From assembly GCF_918698085.1 (NCBI RefSeq), contig NZ_CAKKLP010000001.1, positions 620,001 to 684,000 of the forward strand: a stretch of DNA of 64,000 nucleotides, read 5' to 3'. Below the pieces are notes generated by a model. It had not been told where the DNA came from. It saw only the letters and a list, made by a program, of their open reading frames with translations, and did not search any database. Source of the stretch: Chryseobacterium sp. Bi04 (GTDB lineage Bacteria; Bacteroidota; Bacteroidia; Flavobacteriales; Weeksellaceae). This document shows positions 1 through 9,213 of this stretch, piece by piece. Position 1 is the first letter of the stretch; the number at the start of each line of letters is the position of its first letter. Made by a program: the position numbers and the translations under genes.

Positions 1-1064
1 AAATAGGATTTGGAGTGTATCTGTCTCCGTGGGATCGCAATAATCCCTCTTACGGATCAGAAGCATATAATACTTATTTTGTAAACCAGTTAACAGAATT
101 GTTAACCCAATACGGTAAGGTAGACGAGGTGTGGTTTGATGGAGCCAATGGAGAAGGTCCAAATGGTAAAAAACAAATCTATGATTTTGATGCCTGGTAT
201 GCTTTAATTAGAAAGCTTCAGCCTCAGGCGGTTATTGCTGTTCAGGGACCGGACGTACGGTGGGTTGGGACTGAAAGCGGTGTTGGCCGTGAAACAGAAT
301 GGAGTGTATTGCCAACCTCTGAAAAGGATCAGGAAAAAATTGCTTCTTTATCACAGAAAGAAGTAAATGTCATTCCAGCATTATCAGGTTCTTATGAAGA
401 CCAGGATCGGGGTAGTAGGGCTAAGTTGATTAATGCAACAGGCTTGGTCTGGTATCCTGCAGAAACAGATGTAAGTATCCGTCCGGGATGGTTTTACCAT
501 GGTAATGAAGATGCTAAAGTAAAAACGCCCAAACAGTTGATGGAAATTTATTTTACTTCGGTGGGGAGAAATGGTGTTTTACTTTTAAATATCCCTCCAA
601 ATACCAATGGAAAGATAGCAGACAATGATGTCAACAGTCTGGCTGCTTTTGGTAAGGAAATGAGAAATATATTTTCAAATAATGTAGCGAAAGCGGCTAC
701 TGTGAAGGCTACTTCTGGTAAGGAGCTAAAGGCCATGTTTGATGGCAGATTGAGTACCTATTTTACGACTCCTGAACGAGAGACAGCTACAACCATTGAA
801 TTAAACTGGCCTAAAGATGTCCGCTTTAATGTATTGTCGTTACAGGAAAATATTGCAGTTGGACAACGCATAGAAAAATTTGAATTAGCGTACTTTGACG
901 GTAAGCAATGGATTAATTTCACCTCTGGTACTACTGTTGGTTATAAGCGATTATTAAAATTTGATACGATTACCGCAAAGAAAGTGAGATTCAAAATTTT
1001 ATCTTCAAGATTGAACCCAACACTTGCAGAGTTTGGATTGTACCTTTGGAATGAAAGTAAATAA
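1..1064 (+). CDS. Alpha-L-fucosidase, GH29, with C-terminal carbohydrate-binding-like domain (5' end outside window)
   Basis: The frame is open from base 3 to the left edge (I-G-F-G before V-Y-L-S-P-W-D), so this is the 3' part of a longer gene; the GTG at 15 is not its start. The protein begins inside a GH29 catalytic barrel. It has YLSPWDRN, then VDEVWFDGANG, whose Asp matches the usual GH29 nucleophile, then a conserved GRNGVLLLNIPPNTNGKI region. The last ~120 residues (from ELKAMFDGRLSTYF) look like an F5/8-type discoidin or NPCBM domain. The family removes alpha-linked fucose from glycans in the periplasm or outside the cell. A second GH29 lies at 52083, inside the N-glycan locus, but this copy is 37 kb from that locus and its own context lies off the window. 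GH29 assignment is firm; substrate is unknown. Confidence 0.9.
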   Translation, partial: IGFGVYLSPWDRNNPSYGSEAYNTYFVNQLTELLTQYGKVDEVWFDGANGEGPNGKKQIYDFDAWYALIRKLQPQAVIAVQGPDVRWVGTESGVGRETEWSVLPTSEKDQEKIASLSQKEVNVIPALSGSYEDQDRGSRAKLINATGLVWYPAETDVSIRPGWFYHGNEDAKVKTPKQLMEIYFTSVGRNGVLLLNIPPNTNGKIADNDVNSLAAFGKEMRNIFSNNVAKAATVKATSGKELKAMFDGRLSTYFTTPERETATTIELNWPKDVRFNVLSLQENIAVGQRIEKFELAYFDGKQWINFTSGTTVGYKRLLKFDTITAKKVRFKILSSRLNPTLAEFGLYLWNESK

Positions 1065-1190
1065 AACTGAGTTCTTCCTGGAAAATCCATTTTTGAATGC
1101 TAAATAGATTACCACCGGCTTTTGAAGGTTGTATGTATTTCCGCAATAATGTTCCTTTCCCATGAAGGGATGAATTTCAGATAGAGCTAA

Positions 1191-1217
1191 ATAAAAAAGC
1201 CATCAGATTCTGATGGC
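1191..1217 (-). terminator. Rho-independent terminator of the NlpC/P60 gene
   Basis: GCCATCAG-ATT-CTGATGGC is a perfect 8-bp stem at 1199-1217. Read on the minus strand it is followed by six T residues. It lies 30 bp after the stop of the minus-strand gene at 1247. Confidence 0.85.
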
Positions 1218-1246
1218 TTCATTATTTAAATCAATTATTTATAAAA

Positions 1247-1957
1247 TTAAAAATTTGCTGGTGTAGCTGGAGTAATTGCCGCTAAGTTATTATAAGCTTC
1301 TCCTTCTTCGTTGATTACTCTTTTTGCGAATCTGAATTTAGGTCCCCAGTAAGAATCATTAAGTGAAGAGATCATCACTCCTTTTGATGTTGCTGCATGG
1401 ATAAATTTAATTTCACCCTCTTCAGAAACACTTTCTACAATACCTACGTGAGAGATTCTTCTTCCATGAGAAAAGAAAATAAGATCTCCTTTCTGTAAGT
1501 TACCTTTTTCAATTCTTTCTCCTTCCTGAGCCTGAGAAGCTGCTACTCTAGGTAAACTAAGACCTGCTGCTGCTCCGAAAACGGAAAGAACGAAAGCTGA
1601 ACAATCAATACCGTTTCTTGTTGTTCCTCCATATCTGTAAGGAGTTCCCAAGTACGTTTCTGCCTCTTCCAGGATACCGTCAATTGTTTTGTTGTACTTC
1701 ACAACTTTTGCAATCTCAGAATTCTTAATAGCTTTTTTAGCATTAGCTATGGTTGCAGCCTTTTCAGAAAGAAAAGAATCGATAAGTTTTTGCTTATCCT
1801 GCTCCATTTTTTTGCTGTCTATAGAGGCTAGTTTGGCATCTGTTTTGTATTCTCTAGTGTAAGTAGCTGGTTTTGAAACCACATAATTGGTAGCACACGA
1901 TTGCATTGATACTGTAGTAACTAAAGCAACTAAATAAAACAAAACTCTTTTCTTCAT
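1247..1957 (-). CDS. C40 family peptidase (NlpC/P60) lipoprotein
   Basis: A 236-aa predicted lipoprotein: a hydrophobic N-terminus ends in the lipobox SMQSC (Cys21). A Lys/Ala-rich linker with coiled-coil character follows (about residues 40-95), then an NlpC/P60 domain. The catalytic Cys is in NGIDCSAF (Cys119) and the His residues are in RISHVGIV (His170) and KFIHAAT (His187). Enzymes of this family cut peptidoglycan stem peptides, usually at the D-Glu-gamma-diamino-acid bond. The protein should sit in the envelope as a cell-wall hydrolase, as Spr/MepS does in enterobacteria. It is transcribed alone, with a -7 box at 2009-2016 and a terminator at 1191-1217. Family and location are firm; physiological role is inferred. 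Confidence 0.93.
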   Translation of the reverse strand: MKKRVLFYLVALVTTVSMQSCATNYVVSKPATYTREYKTDAKLASIDSKKMEQDKQKLIDSFLSEKAATIANAKKAIKNSEIAKVVKYNKTIDGILEEAETYLGTPYRYGGTTRNGIDCSAFVLSVFGAAAGLSLPRVAASQAQEGERIEKGNLQKGDLIFFSHGRRISHVGIVESVSEEGEIKFIHAATSKGVMISSLNDSYWGPKFRFAKRVINEEGEAYNNLAAITPATPANF

Positions 1958-2008
1958 ATATATTTGATTATCCGTGTTAAAAAGGAATATTTATTTTCAA
2001 AAGCATTA

Positions 2009-2016
2009 CAAAAGTA
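2009..2016 (-). promoter_or_regulatory. Probable -7 box for the NlpC/P60 gene
   Basis: TACTTTTG on the minus strand matches the Bacteroidota -7 consensus TAnnTTTG, 51 nt before the ATG. No clear -33 TTTG is seen at the usual 19-21 nt. Confidence 0.5.
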
Positions 2017-2102
2017 GAGATTCCGAATAAAAGACCCCTGATATGATAATTGTCAGGATCTTATTTTAACACTATTTAACATATTAATTACATATGTTAA
2101 AG

Positions 2103-2150
2103 AAAAATAAACCGCAACTGCCTATTTTTGGCGAGTGTGCGGTTTTTTTT
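2103..2150. other. Bidirectional terminator-like hairpin in the 338-bp glnN-nlpC gap
   Basis: AACCGCA (2110-2116) pairs with TGCGGTT (2138-2144), with an inner GCC/GGC pair. The stem is flanked by a T-run on each strand. Both neighbouring genes run on the minus strand and glnN already has its own terminator at 2241-2270. This hairpin is therefore either a second terminator or the 3' end of an unannotated small transcript. The rest of the 1958-2295 gap holds the nlpC promoter and nothing else I recognise. Confidence 0.5.
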
Positions 2151-2240
2151 ATTATGATTCTTTAACAAACGCTATCGATTTTCTTCTATAAATCAGATTT
2201 TGTAATTTAAAACTCTAATTTTCCTGTTGTTAATAAAAAC

Positions 2241-2270
2241 CAAAAAATTCCCCGGAAAACCGAGGAATTT
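2241..2270 (-). terminator. Terminator of glnN
   Basis: An 11-bp stem with one mismatch (AAATTCCcCGG / CCGaGGAATTT, loop AAAA) is followed by a T-run on the minus strand, 26 bp after the glnN stop. Confidence 0.85.
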
Positions 2271-2295
2271 AAACTAATATGGAACTTTACAGATG

Positions 2296-4491
2296 TTATT
2301 TTGTAAACAACATTTCTCTGTATTTTGTCATTGGCCAAAGCTCATCATCTACCATCATTTCAAGATCATCAGAAGCTTCTCTGATAACATCAAATAAAGG
2401 AATTACTTTAGTACAGTAAGATTCTGCCTGCTTTTGGCTATTGGGTACAGCTTTCGCTGCTTCTCTTGCTTTAATAAGATCTTCTACGCCAAGTTTAATT
2501 TTGGAAACATTTTCAGAGATATTCGTGATCAGGCTCATTTGCTCTTTCGCCAGTGTTTTGAATTCTTTATCTCCAAAGATGTCTTTCAGCCCTTTTACGT
2601 TTTCAATTAATCGGTTCTGATATTTTAAGGCAGAAGGAATGATGTGGTTTCTTGCGATATCACTTAAAACTCTTGCTTCAATATCAATTACCGTAGAATA
2701 TTTTTCTAATTTGATTTCGTTTCTTGCTTCAACCTCTCTGTGAGTAAATACTCCGATTTCTTCGTAAAGGCTAACAAATTTTTTATCCATTTCCTGTTTA
2801 AGAGCTTCAGGAGTGGTTTTTAAGTTATTTAAACCTCTCTTTTTAGCTTCTTTAGCCCAATCATCAGAATATCCATCACCTTCAAACATAATGCTCTTGC
2901 ACTGCTTGATGTATTCTCTCAATACATTGAAGATTGCTTCATCTTTTTTAAGGCCTGTCTCAATAAGAGCGTCCACTTCTTTTTTGAAATCGATTAATTG
3001 CTTTGCAGCGATTGTGTTCATTACCGTCATAGACTCTGCACAGTTAGCAGAAGATCCTACTGCTCTGATCTCAAATTTATTTCCTGTAAATGCAAACGGA
3101 GAAGTTCTGTTTCTGTCCGTATTATCTAACAGGATTTCTGGAATTTTTCCAACTACATTTAATTTAAGATCTGTTTTTTCGTCCGGAGAAAGTTTTCCTT
3201 CCGTTACTTTTTCAAGTTCTTCCAATACTCTGAACAGCTGGCTTCCGATGAATACAGAAATAATTGCCGGCGGAGCTTCGTTGGCACCTAATCTATGGTC
3301 GTTGCTTGCAGAAGCAATGCTTGCTCTTAAAAGGTCAGCGTATTCATACACTGCTTTGATTGTATTCACGAAGAATGTTAGGAACTGTAAATTTTTCTTA
3401 GGATTTTTTCCCGGGCTTAGAAGGTTTTCACCTGTATCCGTTGCTAAAGACCAGTTGTTATGCTTACCGCTTCCGTTTACTCCGGCAAATGGCTTTTCGT
3501 GGAATAAAATATGGAAATGGTGCTTGTGAGCAATTCTCGCCATGATGTCCATCAATAAAGAGTTGTGGTCTACGGCAACGTTTACTTCTTCAAACATGGG
3601 AGCCAGCTCAAATTGGTTAGGAGCAACCTCGTTGTGTCTTGTCGTTACAGGAATACCCAGTTTCATACATTCAATTTCCAACTCTTTCATGAAATTCATT
3701 ACTCTTGTTGGGATAGAACCGAAATAGTGGTCATCCAGTTGTTGTCCTTTCGCCGGAGAATGTCCCAGCAATGTTTTACCTGTCAATACAAGGTCCGGAC
3801 GTGACTGATATAAAGCTGAATCTACAAGGAAGTACTCCTGTTCCCAACCCAGGGTAGGGGTTACCTTTGTAACATTCTTGTCAAAATACTGCATGACGTT
3901 GGTTGCTGCTTCATCCACAGCATTCAAAGCTCTCAAAAGAGGAGCTTTATAATCTAACGTTTCTCCTGTATAAGAAATGAAGATGGATGGAATACATAAT
4001 GTAGTTCCCATGATGAAAGCAGGAGAAGTAGGGTCCCAGGCTGTATAGCCTCTTGCCTCAAAAGTATTTCTGATACCTCCGTTAGGGAATGAAGATGCAT
4101 CCGGCTCCTGTTGGATCAATAGATTTCCGCTGAATCTTTCGATAGCTCTCCCTCCTTCGATAGGCGTGAAGAAAGAGTCGTGCTTTTCAGCAGTGGTTCC
4201 TGTTAAAGGCTGAAACCAGTGTGTATAATGGGTTACCCCTTTGCTCATAGCCCAGTCTTTCATTGCTACAGCTACCTGGTCAGCAATATGTCTCTGGATT
4301 TTAGTTCCTTTTTTTACAGCATCCATAATAGAATTGAATGCTTCTTTTGTTAAATATTCTCTCATGGTCTCTTCCGAGAAAACATTGGTACAGAATAATT
4401 CTGACAGTTTTGCAGGAACCTCAACAGAATTATCTTTTCTGAAGTCCTTAAATGGTAGGGTTTCTAATGCTTTGAATCTTAAGGTTGACAT
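2296..4491 (-). CDS. glnN: Glutamine synthetase type III
   Basis: A 731-aa cytosolic ATP-dependent enzyme that makes glutamine from glutamate and ammonium, the main route of ammonium assimilation. The length and domain pattern (GSIII N-terminal domain, then the catalytic barrel with GVNGSGKHNNWS, TRHNEVAPNQFELAP and NRTSPFAFTGNKFE) are those of the large GSIII type found in Bacteroidota, not GSI (~470 aa). The frame extends 8 codons further upstream, but MSTLRFKAL at 4491 is the likely start, because a -7 box at 4513-4520 would overlap the longer version. It is monocistronic and divergent from the gene at 4803. No PII gene is near. Confidence 0.96.
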   Translation of the reverse strand: MSTLRFKALETLPFKDFRKDNSVEVPAKLSELFCTNVFSEETMREYLTKEAFNSIMDAVKKGTKIQRHIADQVAVAMKDWAMSKGVTHYTHWFQPLTGTTAEKHDSFFTPIEGGRAIERFSGNLLIQQEPDASSFPNGGIRNTFEARGYTAWDPTSPAFIMGTTLCIPSIFISYTGETLDYKAPLLRALNAVDEAATNVMQYFDKNVTKVTPTLGWEQEYFLVDSALYQSRPDLVLTGKTLLGHSPAKGQQLDDHYFGSIPTRVMNFMKELEIECMKLGIPVTTRHNEVAPNQFELAPMFEEVNVAVDHNSLLMDIMARIAHKHHFHILFHEKPFAGVNGSGKHNNWSLATDTGENLLSPGKNPKKNLQFLTFFVNTIKAVYEYADLLRASIASASNDHRLGANEAPPAIISVFIGSQLFRVLEELEKVTEGKLSPDEKTDLKLNVVGKIPEILLDNTDRNRTSPFAFTGNKFEIRAVGSSANCAESMTVMNTIAAKQLIDFKKEVDALIETGLKKDEAIFNVLREYIKQCKSIMFEGDGYSDDWAKEAKKRGLNNLKTTPEALKQEMDKKFVSLYEEIGVFTHREVEARNEIKLEKYSTVIDIEARVLSDIARNHIIPSALKYQNRLIENVKGLKDIFGDKEFKTLAKEQMSLITNISENVSKIKLGVEDLIKAREAAKAVPNSQKQAESYCTKVIPLFDVIREASDDLEMMVDDELWPMTKYREMLFTK

Positions 4492-4512
4492 ATTAGGGTG
4501 ATTTTTACAGGG

Positions 4513-4520
4513 CAAATTTA
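4513..4520 (-). promoter_or_regulatory. -7 box of glnN
   Basis: TAAATTTG on the minus strand fits TAnnTTTG and ends 22 nt before the ATG at 4491. This supports the shorter start. Confidence 0.55.
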
Positions 4521-4779
4521 CAAAAAAAATGAAATGAAATCATTTTAACCCTAAAAAAATTAGGGGTGTTTTGAAAAATTATATAATTTAAACAATGGTT
4601 TAACGTTTTTGTAAGGGGGTGAAAAGATATCCAATGCTTAAAATTTAATGTCTAAAACGCTTTTTAAGGCTCAAATACTGTAAAAATACGCTGTATGAGG
4701 AATTTCTTATAAGATACAGTATTATATGGATTAAACGACTTGTTAAAAGATAGTTAAAATAAAATGGACAAAGATTTTG

Positions 4780-4787
4780 TATATTTG
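4780..4787 (+). promoter_or_regulatory. -7 box for the DUF6909-like gene
   Basis: TATATTTG is a perfect TAnnTTTG box ending 15 nt before ATG 4803. It rules out the in-frame upstream ATG at 4764 as the start. Confidence 0.6.
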
Positions 4788-4802
4788 TGTGAAATTTATT
4801 TT

Positions 4803-6494
4803 ATGACAAATTCTAGAGCAAGAGAAACAACAGAGGCTATTGAAAGATTATATATTTCTATGAGACACTTATTTTATAGAGGATTTTTCAAGCCAGGAGG
4901 AGTTTCAGGAGAAAGCATTAGAAGCTTGTTGAAAACAATCAATCCAGAGATTTATGGTACCATGAATATTCCAAATAAATTGGAGCTTGATGGTTTGATG
5001 TATGTTTTAGACAGGCTTCCTGAAGGGATTGAAGAATGTGCTTTTATTCATCTTACATCTGATGAAGGGTTTGATAAAGGAAGTTTCGAACCTATTGTTC
5101 CTAAGAAAAGAAGAAGAAACTGTTATAGAATAGACGAACACCAGATGAATATTGAGGTTCTTTTGGGGCGTTCCGAAATTTATGACATTCTTACCCACCT
5201 TACCTTCTTATTTATAGAAGCTGATAAAATCCGTAATCTGGCCTTCATCCAGGATGAAAACTGGAAGCCGACCCGCGCCTTTAAAATTATTGAAGAGGTA
5301 GTGAAAGGGGAAAAGAAATTCAGCAGAAGAGAAAAAGAGGTGGCTATTATTCATCTGTCATCTTTAATAGGAAGAACTTTTGATGAGACGTTGAGAGCTT
5401 ACAACACTTTCGGGGATGATCATAATCCTGACCGTTTATTCAAAATCATTTACAACTTAGGAAAAGTAAGTCTTGAAGATGCAAAACAGACCAGAGAGAG
5501 AGAAATTCATTTCAGTGCTATATTAAAGGAAAGAGTGGGACATCACTACTTTGGAGAAAAGTGGGCTAATAAAGTGAAGGAGGTTTTATTTGAAAATAAT
5601 CTTCATATGCGTCCGTTACATATTATTTCTGCCAATATGCATTCGGTGAAAAATATGCTGTACGGTAATGAAGCTCTTAAAAAGAAGCATCATCATGATG
5701 TGGACTATAAAATGTATGAAGAGATTTCAAACAAAAAAGAACTTCGTGATAAAGTATCAAAATATGCTTTAGATGAAGGAATGATTCATATTGCTGATAA
5801 AAGCGGAAGTAATATCGATGTTCAGATCATTGACCTTAGTAAAACAAATCTAAAGAATACTCCTTTTGGTGATATCAAGTTTGGCGGTGATGATGTAGTC
5901 ATGGTATTTGATTATGCTTTCGGAGAACAGGCTTTTGAGGTGATGGACGAGCTGCTGAGACCTTTCGAACATAAAGGAGAAGTCTATATGATGCATGTAA
6001 GATCTGTTTCCATTATGGGTAAAGCAGGAATTCTTACAGGAGAAAAAGGAGATATTATGATTCCTACCGCTCATATATTTGAAGGAACAGCAGATAATTA
6101 TCCTTTTGAAAATGCATTAAAGCTTGACGACTTCCACGATGAAGAGCTGAAGGCATTTGAAGGGCCTATGATTACTGTTTTAGGAACTTCACTTCAAAAC
6201 AGGGATATCCTTTCTTATTTTATGAATACTTCATGGAAGGCAATTGGTCTTGAAATGGAAGGGGCACACTATCAGAAGGCCATTCAGGTAGCATCGAAGA
6301 TCAGACACCATATTGCACCGGATCTGTTTGTATGTTATGCGTATTATGCTTCGGATAATCCTTTGGAAACAGGAAGTACATTGTCATCAGGAGGGTTGGG
6401 TCTTACCGGAGTGAAACCTACGTATCTGATTACCTTAAGAATTCTTGAAAAGATTTTAAAAAGTGGAAAAAAAGAAGTTTCGGCTAAGAAATAG
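4803..6494 (+). CDS. Uncharacterised protein (DUF6909-like) with a nucleoside-phosphorylase-like C-terminal half
   Basis: A 563-aa soluble protein with no signal peptide or membrane segment. I recognise the overall sequence as a family conserved in Flavobacteriia, which I believe is named DUF6909; that name is from memory. The N-terminal half is helical and unfamiliar. The C-terminal ~220 residues resemble purine/uridine phosphorylases and nucleosidases: GKAGILTGEKGDIMIP, then GLEMEGAHYQKAI, like the ME[GS]A ribose-binding motif, then YYASDNP, where such enzymes have the catalytic [ST]D. This suggests nucleoside or nucleotide-sugar chemistry, but no substrate can be named. The start at 4803 was chosen because the -7 box at 4780-4787 overlaps the longer frame. 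It is monocistronic with a terminator at 6519. Confidence 0.75.
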   Translation: MTNSRARETTEAIERLYISMRHLFYRGFFKPGGVSGESIRSLLKTINPEIYGTMNIPNKLELDGLMYVLDRLPEGIEECAFIHLTSDEGFDKGSFEPIVPKKRRRNCYRIDEHQMNIEVLLGRSEIYDILTHLTFLFIEADKIRNLAFIQDENWKPTRAFKIIEEVVKGEKKFSRREKEVAIIHLSSLIGRTFDETLRAYNTFGDDHNPDRLFKIIYNLGKVSLEDAKQTREREIHFSAILKERVGHHYFGEKWANKVKEVLFENNLHMRPLHIISANMHSVKNMLYGNEALKKKHHHDVDYKMYEEISNKKELRDKVSKYALDEGMIHIADKSGSNIDVQIIDLSKTNLKNTPFGDIKFGGDDVVMVFDYAFGEQAFEVMDELLRPFEHKGEVYMMHVRSVSIMGKAGILTGEKGDIMIPTAHIFEGTADNYPFENALKLDDFHDEELKAFEGPMITVLGTSLQNRDILSYFMNTSWKAIGLEMEGAHYQKAIQVASKIRHHIAPDLFVCYAYYASDNPLETGSTLSSGGLGLTGVKPTYLITLRILEKILKSGKKEVSAKK

Positions 6495-6518
6495 CTTGGA
6501 TTTCCTATTATAATATAA

Positions 6519-6548
6519 GCCTCAGGTGTCTGACATCTGAGGCTTTTT
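6519..6548 (+). terminator. Terminator after the DUF6909-like gene
   Basis: GCCTCAG / CTGAGGC, extended inward to 11 bp with one G-T pair, followed by TTTTT; 24 bp after the stop. Confidence 0.9.
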
Positions 6549-6659
6549 GTTTCTCAAACACAAATGACAGTCTTCTTTTTGTGGCTAGAATCCACTGCGA
6601 AATCATTAAGGACAATTATTTAATTACTTACCTTTAAAGAAATATAAAACAACCGATCA

Positions 6660-7130
6660 ATGAGCTCTGCAGCACAATTATCAAAAAGATTCAGAGAGGT
6701 TTTGCTTGACGGCCTCTGGATTGCCAATACCAATTTTAAAGACCAGCTTTCCGGGGTAAGCCGGGAGCAGGCTGTTGCCAAAGTTGGGACACTGAATACC
6801 ATCGCAATGCTTACTTTTCATATACATTATTATATAGCAGGCATTATAAATGTCTTTGAAGGGAGAGGTCTTGAGATAAAAGACCAATACAGTTTTGACC
6901 TTCCCGCTATTGAATCTCAGGCTCAATGGGAAGAGTTGGTAAATCAATTATGGGCTGATGCTGAAAAGTTTGCGGCATTGGTTATGCAAATTCCTGATGA
7001 TCAGCTTGATGAGGTTTTTGTAGATGAAAAATATGGAACCTACAGAAGAAATATAGAGGGAATGATTGAGCACAGCTACTACCATTTAGGACAGGTCTCC
7101 TTAATAAAAAAGCTGTTGATGAGCCAGTAG
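6660..7130 (+). CDS. DinB-like family protein
   Basis: A 156-aa cytosolic four-helix-bundle protein of the DinB/YfiT superfamily. The usual metal-binding His positions are visible: FHIHYYIAG (His54/His56) and EHSYYHLGQ near the C-terminus. Family members are often thiol-dependent S-transferases (bacillithiol, mycothiol or glutathione) or have no known activity. This one cannot be assigned a substrate. It is a single gene; TACCTTTA at 6629-6636 may be its -7 box. Confidence 0.82.
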   Translation: MSSAAQLSKRFREVLLDGLWIANTNFKDQLSGVSREQAVAKVGTLNTIAMLTFHIHYYIAGIINVFEGRGLEIKDQYSFDLPAIESQAQWEELVNQLWADAEKFAALVMQIPDDQLDEVFVDEKYGTYRRNIEGMIEHSYYHLGQVSLIKKLLMSQ

Positions 7131-7218
7131 ACTTATGTTCGTTAAAAAGAGGTAATAAAGTGAATTAAAATCAATCCAAAACCACATTAAGCAGAATAAA
7201 ACCTCGTTACAGCTCCTA

Positions 7219-7249
7219 TTTGAGGTCTTATTTAAATTACATACCTTTA
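7219..7249 (+). promoter_or_regulatory. Promoter of the M1 peptidase gene
   Basis: TTTG (7219-7222), 19 nt, TACCTTTA (7242-7249). Both boxes and the spacing fit the Bacteroidota -33/-7 promoter; the ATG lies 20 nt downstream. Confidence 0.65.
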
Positions 7250-7269
7250 GAAAAAAAATAAAATTTTAA

Positions 7270-9108
7270 ATGAGAAAATCGGCTGCAATCATTTTTGCGT
7301 TTATCATTTCACAATTTCATGCTCAGCAAGGAGCTTATTATCAGCAGGCTGCAAAGTACAAGATGGATATTGATGTTAATGCTGAAAAATTTACTTATCA
7401 GGGAAAACAGACTTTGGAATACACCAACAATTCACCGGACGAGTTGAATGTGGTTTATTTTCATCTCTACTGGAATGCTTTTAAGCCGAACTCCATGATG
7501 GACCAAAGAATAACTTCCCAGGGGAAAAATGGTGACTCAAGGTTGCAGAAAGATGGGATCTCAAGATTGGCATCTATTCCGAAGGATCAGGAAGGAGCCC
7601 AAAATATTCACTGGATCAGACAAAATGGAAAGGATTTGAAATTTGAAATCCAGGAAACCATCATGAAGGTGTATCTGGCTGAGCCTATAAAACCTAATTC
7701 CTCTACAACGTTTACCATGGATTGGGATGCTGTGATTCCGCAGCAGATCAGAAGAAGTGGAAGAAACAACAGGGAAGGAGTAGATATGACCATGACTCAA
7801 TGGTATCCGAAAATTGCCGAGTATGATTATGACGGATGGGCAACTTTTGATTATATGGGAAGAGAATTTCATGCACCGTTCTCAGATTTTGATGTTAGCA
7901 TTAAAATCAACAAAGAGTATGTAATAGGAGCAGGAGGAACCCTTGAAAATCCTGCTGATGTAAAAGGATATGATGGCAACGCAAAAATTAAAGCGGAAAA
8001 AGATAAAAAAGTAACCTGGAAATGGACGGCTAAAAATATTCTTGACTTTGCATGGAGTGCAGACAGGGATTACGTGGTCAATGGTTTTGATGTTCCGGAA
8101 GGTCCAAAAGTATATTTGGTTTATCAGAAAAACGATAAAACAAAGGTTTGGGAACAGGCACCGCTTTATGTGACCAAGTATTTCGAGATCATGAATGCCC
8201 ATTTCGGAAAATATGTATACCCTACCTATGCTTTTATCCAGGGTGGTGACGGTGGAATGGAATACGGAATGTGTACCATGATTCTTGGAGAAGCTAAAGA
8301 TATTAAAGGCTTGATGGGGTTAATGGCTCATGAAGGCTCTCACTCATGGTATCAGCAGATGCTTGCCACCAATGAATCTGTACGCCCATGGATGGATGAA
8401 GGCTTTACAAGCTATGCAGAAGGCTACACCATGCATCAGCTATTTCCGGAAGATCTTCCGAACCCTTTCGTAAAAACATTGGATGCTTACAGAAGCTTTA
8501 TTAAAAAAGGAATTGAAGAACCGGCTGTCTGGTTGGGAGATCACCATGATAACGGAACTTCTTATACCTATTCATCTTATGTGAAAGGTGAATTGTATCT
8601 GGTACAGCTGGGGTACATTATGGGTGAGCAGAAACTTGCCGAAACATTAAGACAGTATTATGCCCAGTGGAGTATGAAGCATCCTTCAGACAGAGATTTC
8701 CTTCATATCGCCCAAAAAGTTTCGGGGATGGACCTGAAATGGTTCCACAATTACTGGATCAATACGACAAAAACTATCGATTACGGGATCAAGGATGTGA
8801 AATATGATGCAAAATCTACAACAATTACCCTGGTAAATAACGGACAGGTTCCTATGCCTGTTGATTTCAGTGTAATGACGATGGAGAAGAAAATTGTAAC
8901 CTACCAGATCCCATTAAACATGACTCACACATGGAAAGAAAGTGATATCTATGGTAATTTTAAAACTATGCCTTACTGGCCTTGGACTCAGAAAGAATAT
9001 ACCTTTACTATTCCTTATCCAAAGTCTCAGTTATCAGTCTTAGGAATAGACTTCAGCCAAAGAATTGCTGATGTGAATATGGCAGATAATTTTGTACAGG
9101 TGAAATAA
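7270..9108 (+). CDS. M1 family metallopeptidase, exported
   Basis: A 612-aa zinc aminopeptidase-like protein with an N-terminal signal peptide ending near FHAQQG. The zinc site is intact: HEGSH (about residues 354-358), with the third ligand Glu in WMDEGFTSYAE 18 residues on. Upstream, GGDGGMEYGM replaces the classical GAMEN exopeptidase motif, as is common in Bacteroidota members of M1. No T9SS signal is visible at the C-terminus (ADVNMADNFVQVK), so it is probably periplasmic or surface-associated by another route. Its likely role is peptide trimming for nutrition. It has its own promoter and terminator. Confidence 0.93.
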   Translation: MRKSAAIIFAFIISQFHAQQGAYYQQAAKYKMDIDVNAEKFTYQGKQTLEYTNNSPDELNVVYFHLYWNAFKPNSMMDQRITSQGKNGDSRLQKDGISRLASIPKDQEGAQNIHWIRQNGKDLKFEIQETIMKVYLAEPIKPNSSTTFTMDWDAVIPQQIRRSGRNNREGVDMTMTQWYPKIAEYDYDGWATFDYMGREFHAPFSDFDVSIKINKEYVIGAGGTLENPADVKGYDGNAKIKAEKDKKVTWKWTAKNILDFAWSADRDYVVNGFDVPEGPKVYLVYQKNDKTKVWEQAPLYVTKYFEIMNAHFGKYVYPTYAFIQGGDGGMEYGMCTMILGEAKDIKGLMGLMAHEGSHSWYQQMLATNESVRPWMDEGFTSYAEGYTMHQLFPEDLPNPFVKTLDAYRSFIKKGIEEPAVWLGDHHDNGTSYTYSSYVKGELYLVQLGYIMGEQKLAETLRQYYAQWSMKHPSDRDFLHIAQKVSGMDLKWFHNYWINTTKTIDYGIKDVKYDAKSTTITLVNNGQVPMPVDFSVMTMEKKIVTYQIPLNMTHTWKESDIYGNFKTMPYWPWTQKEYTFTIPYPKSQLSVLGIDFSQRIADVNMADNFVQVK

Positions 9109-9129
9109 GAAAAGATAAACATATAGAAT

Positions 9130-9166
9130 AAAAGGAGTACTTGAGAATACTCCTTTTATTTTTTTA
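9130..9166 (+). terminator. Terminator of the M1 peptidase gene
   Basis: A perfect 10-bp stem AAAAGGAGTA / TACTCCTTTT with an 8-nt loop and a following T-run. Confidence 0.92.
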
Positions 9167-9174
9167 TAAATTTG
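9167..9174 (+). promoter_or_regulatory. -7 box of coaX
   Basis: TAAATTTG matches TAnnTTTG, immediately after the preceding terminator and 39 nt before the coaX ATG. Confidence 0.55.
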
Positions 9175-9213
9175 GGATCAGAATTTAAAATTTTAGCCTG
9201 TTAAAAAAAATCA

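Noticed and set aside
2813..3529. Long open frame antisense to glnN
   Set aside because: It lies wholly within the well-conserved glnN gene, has Ser/Phe-rich composition typical of a shadow frame and no homology that I recognise.
4764..4802. Upstream ATG for the DUF6909-like gene
   Set aside because: The -7 box TATATTTG at 4780-4787 falls inside that extension, so the transcript starts after it.
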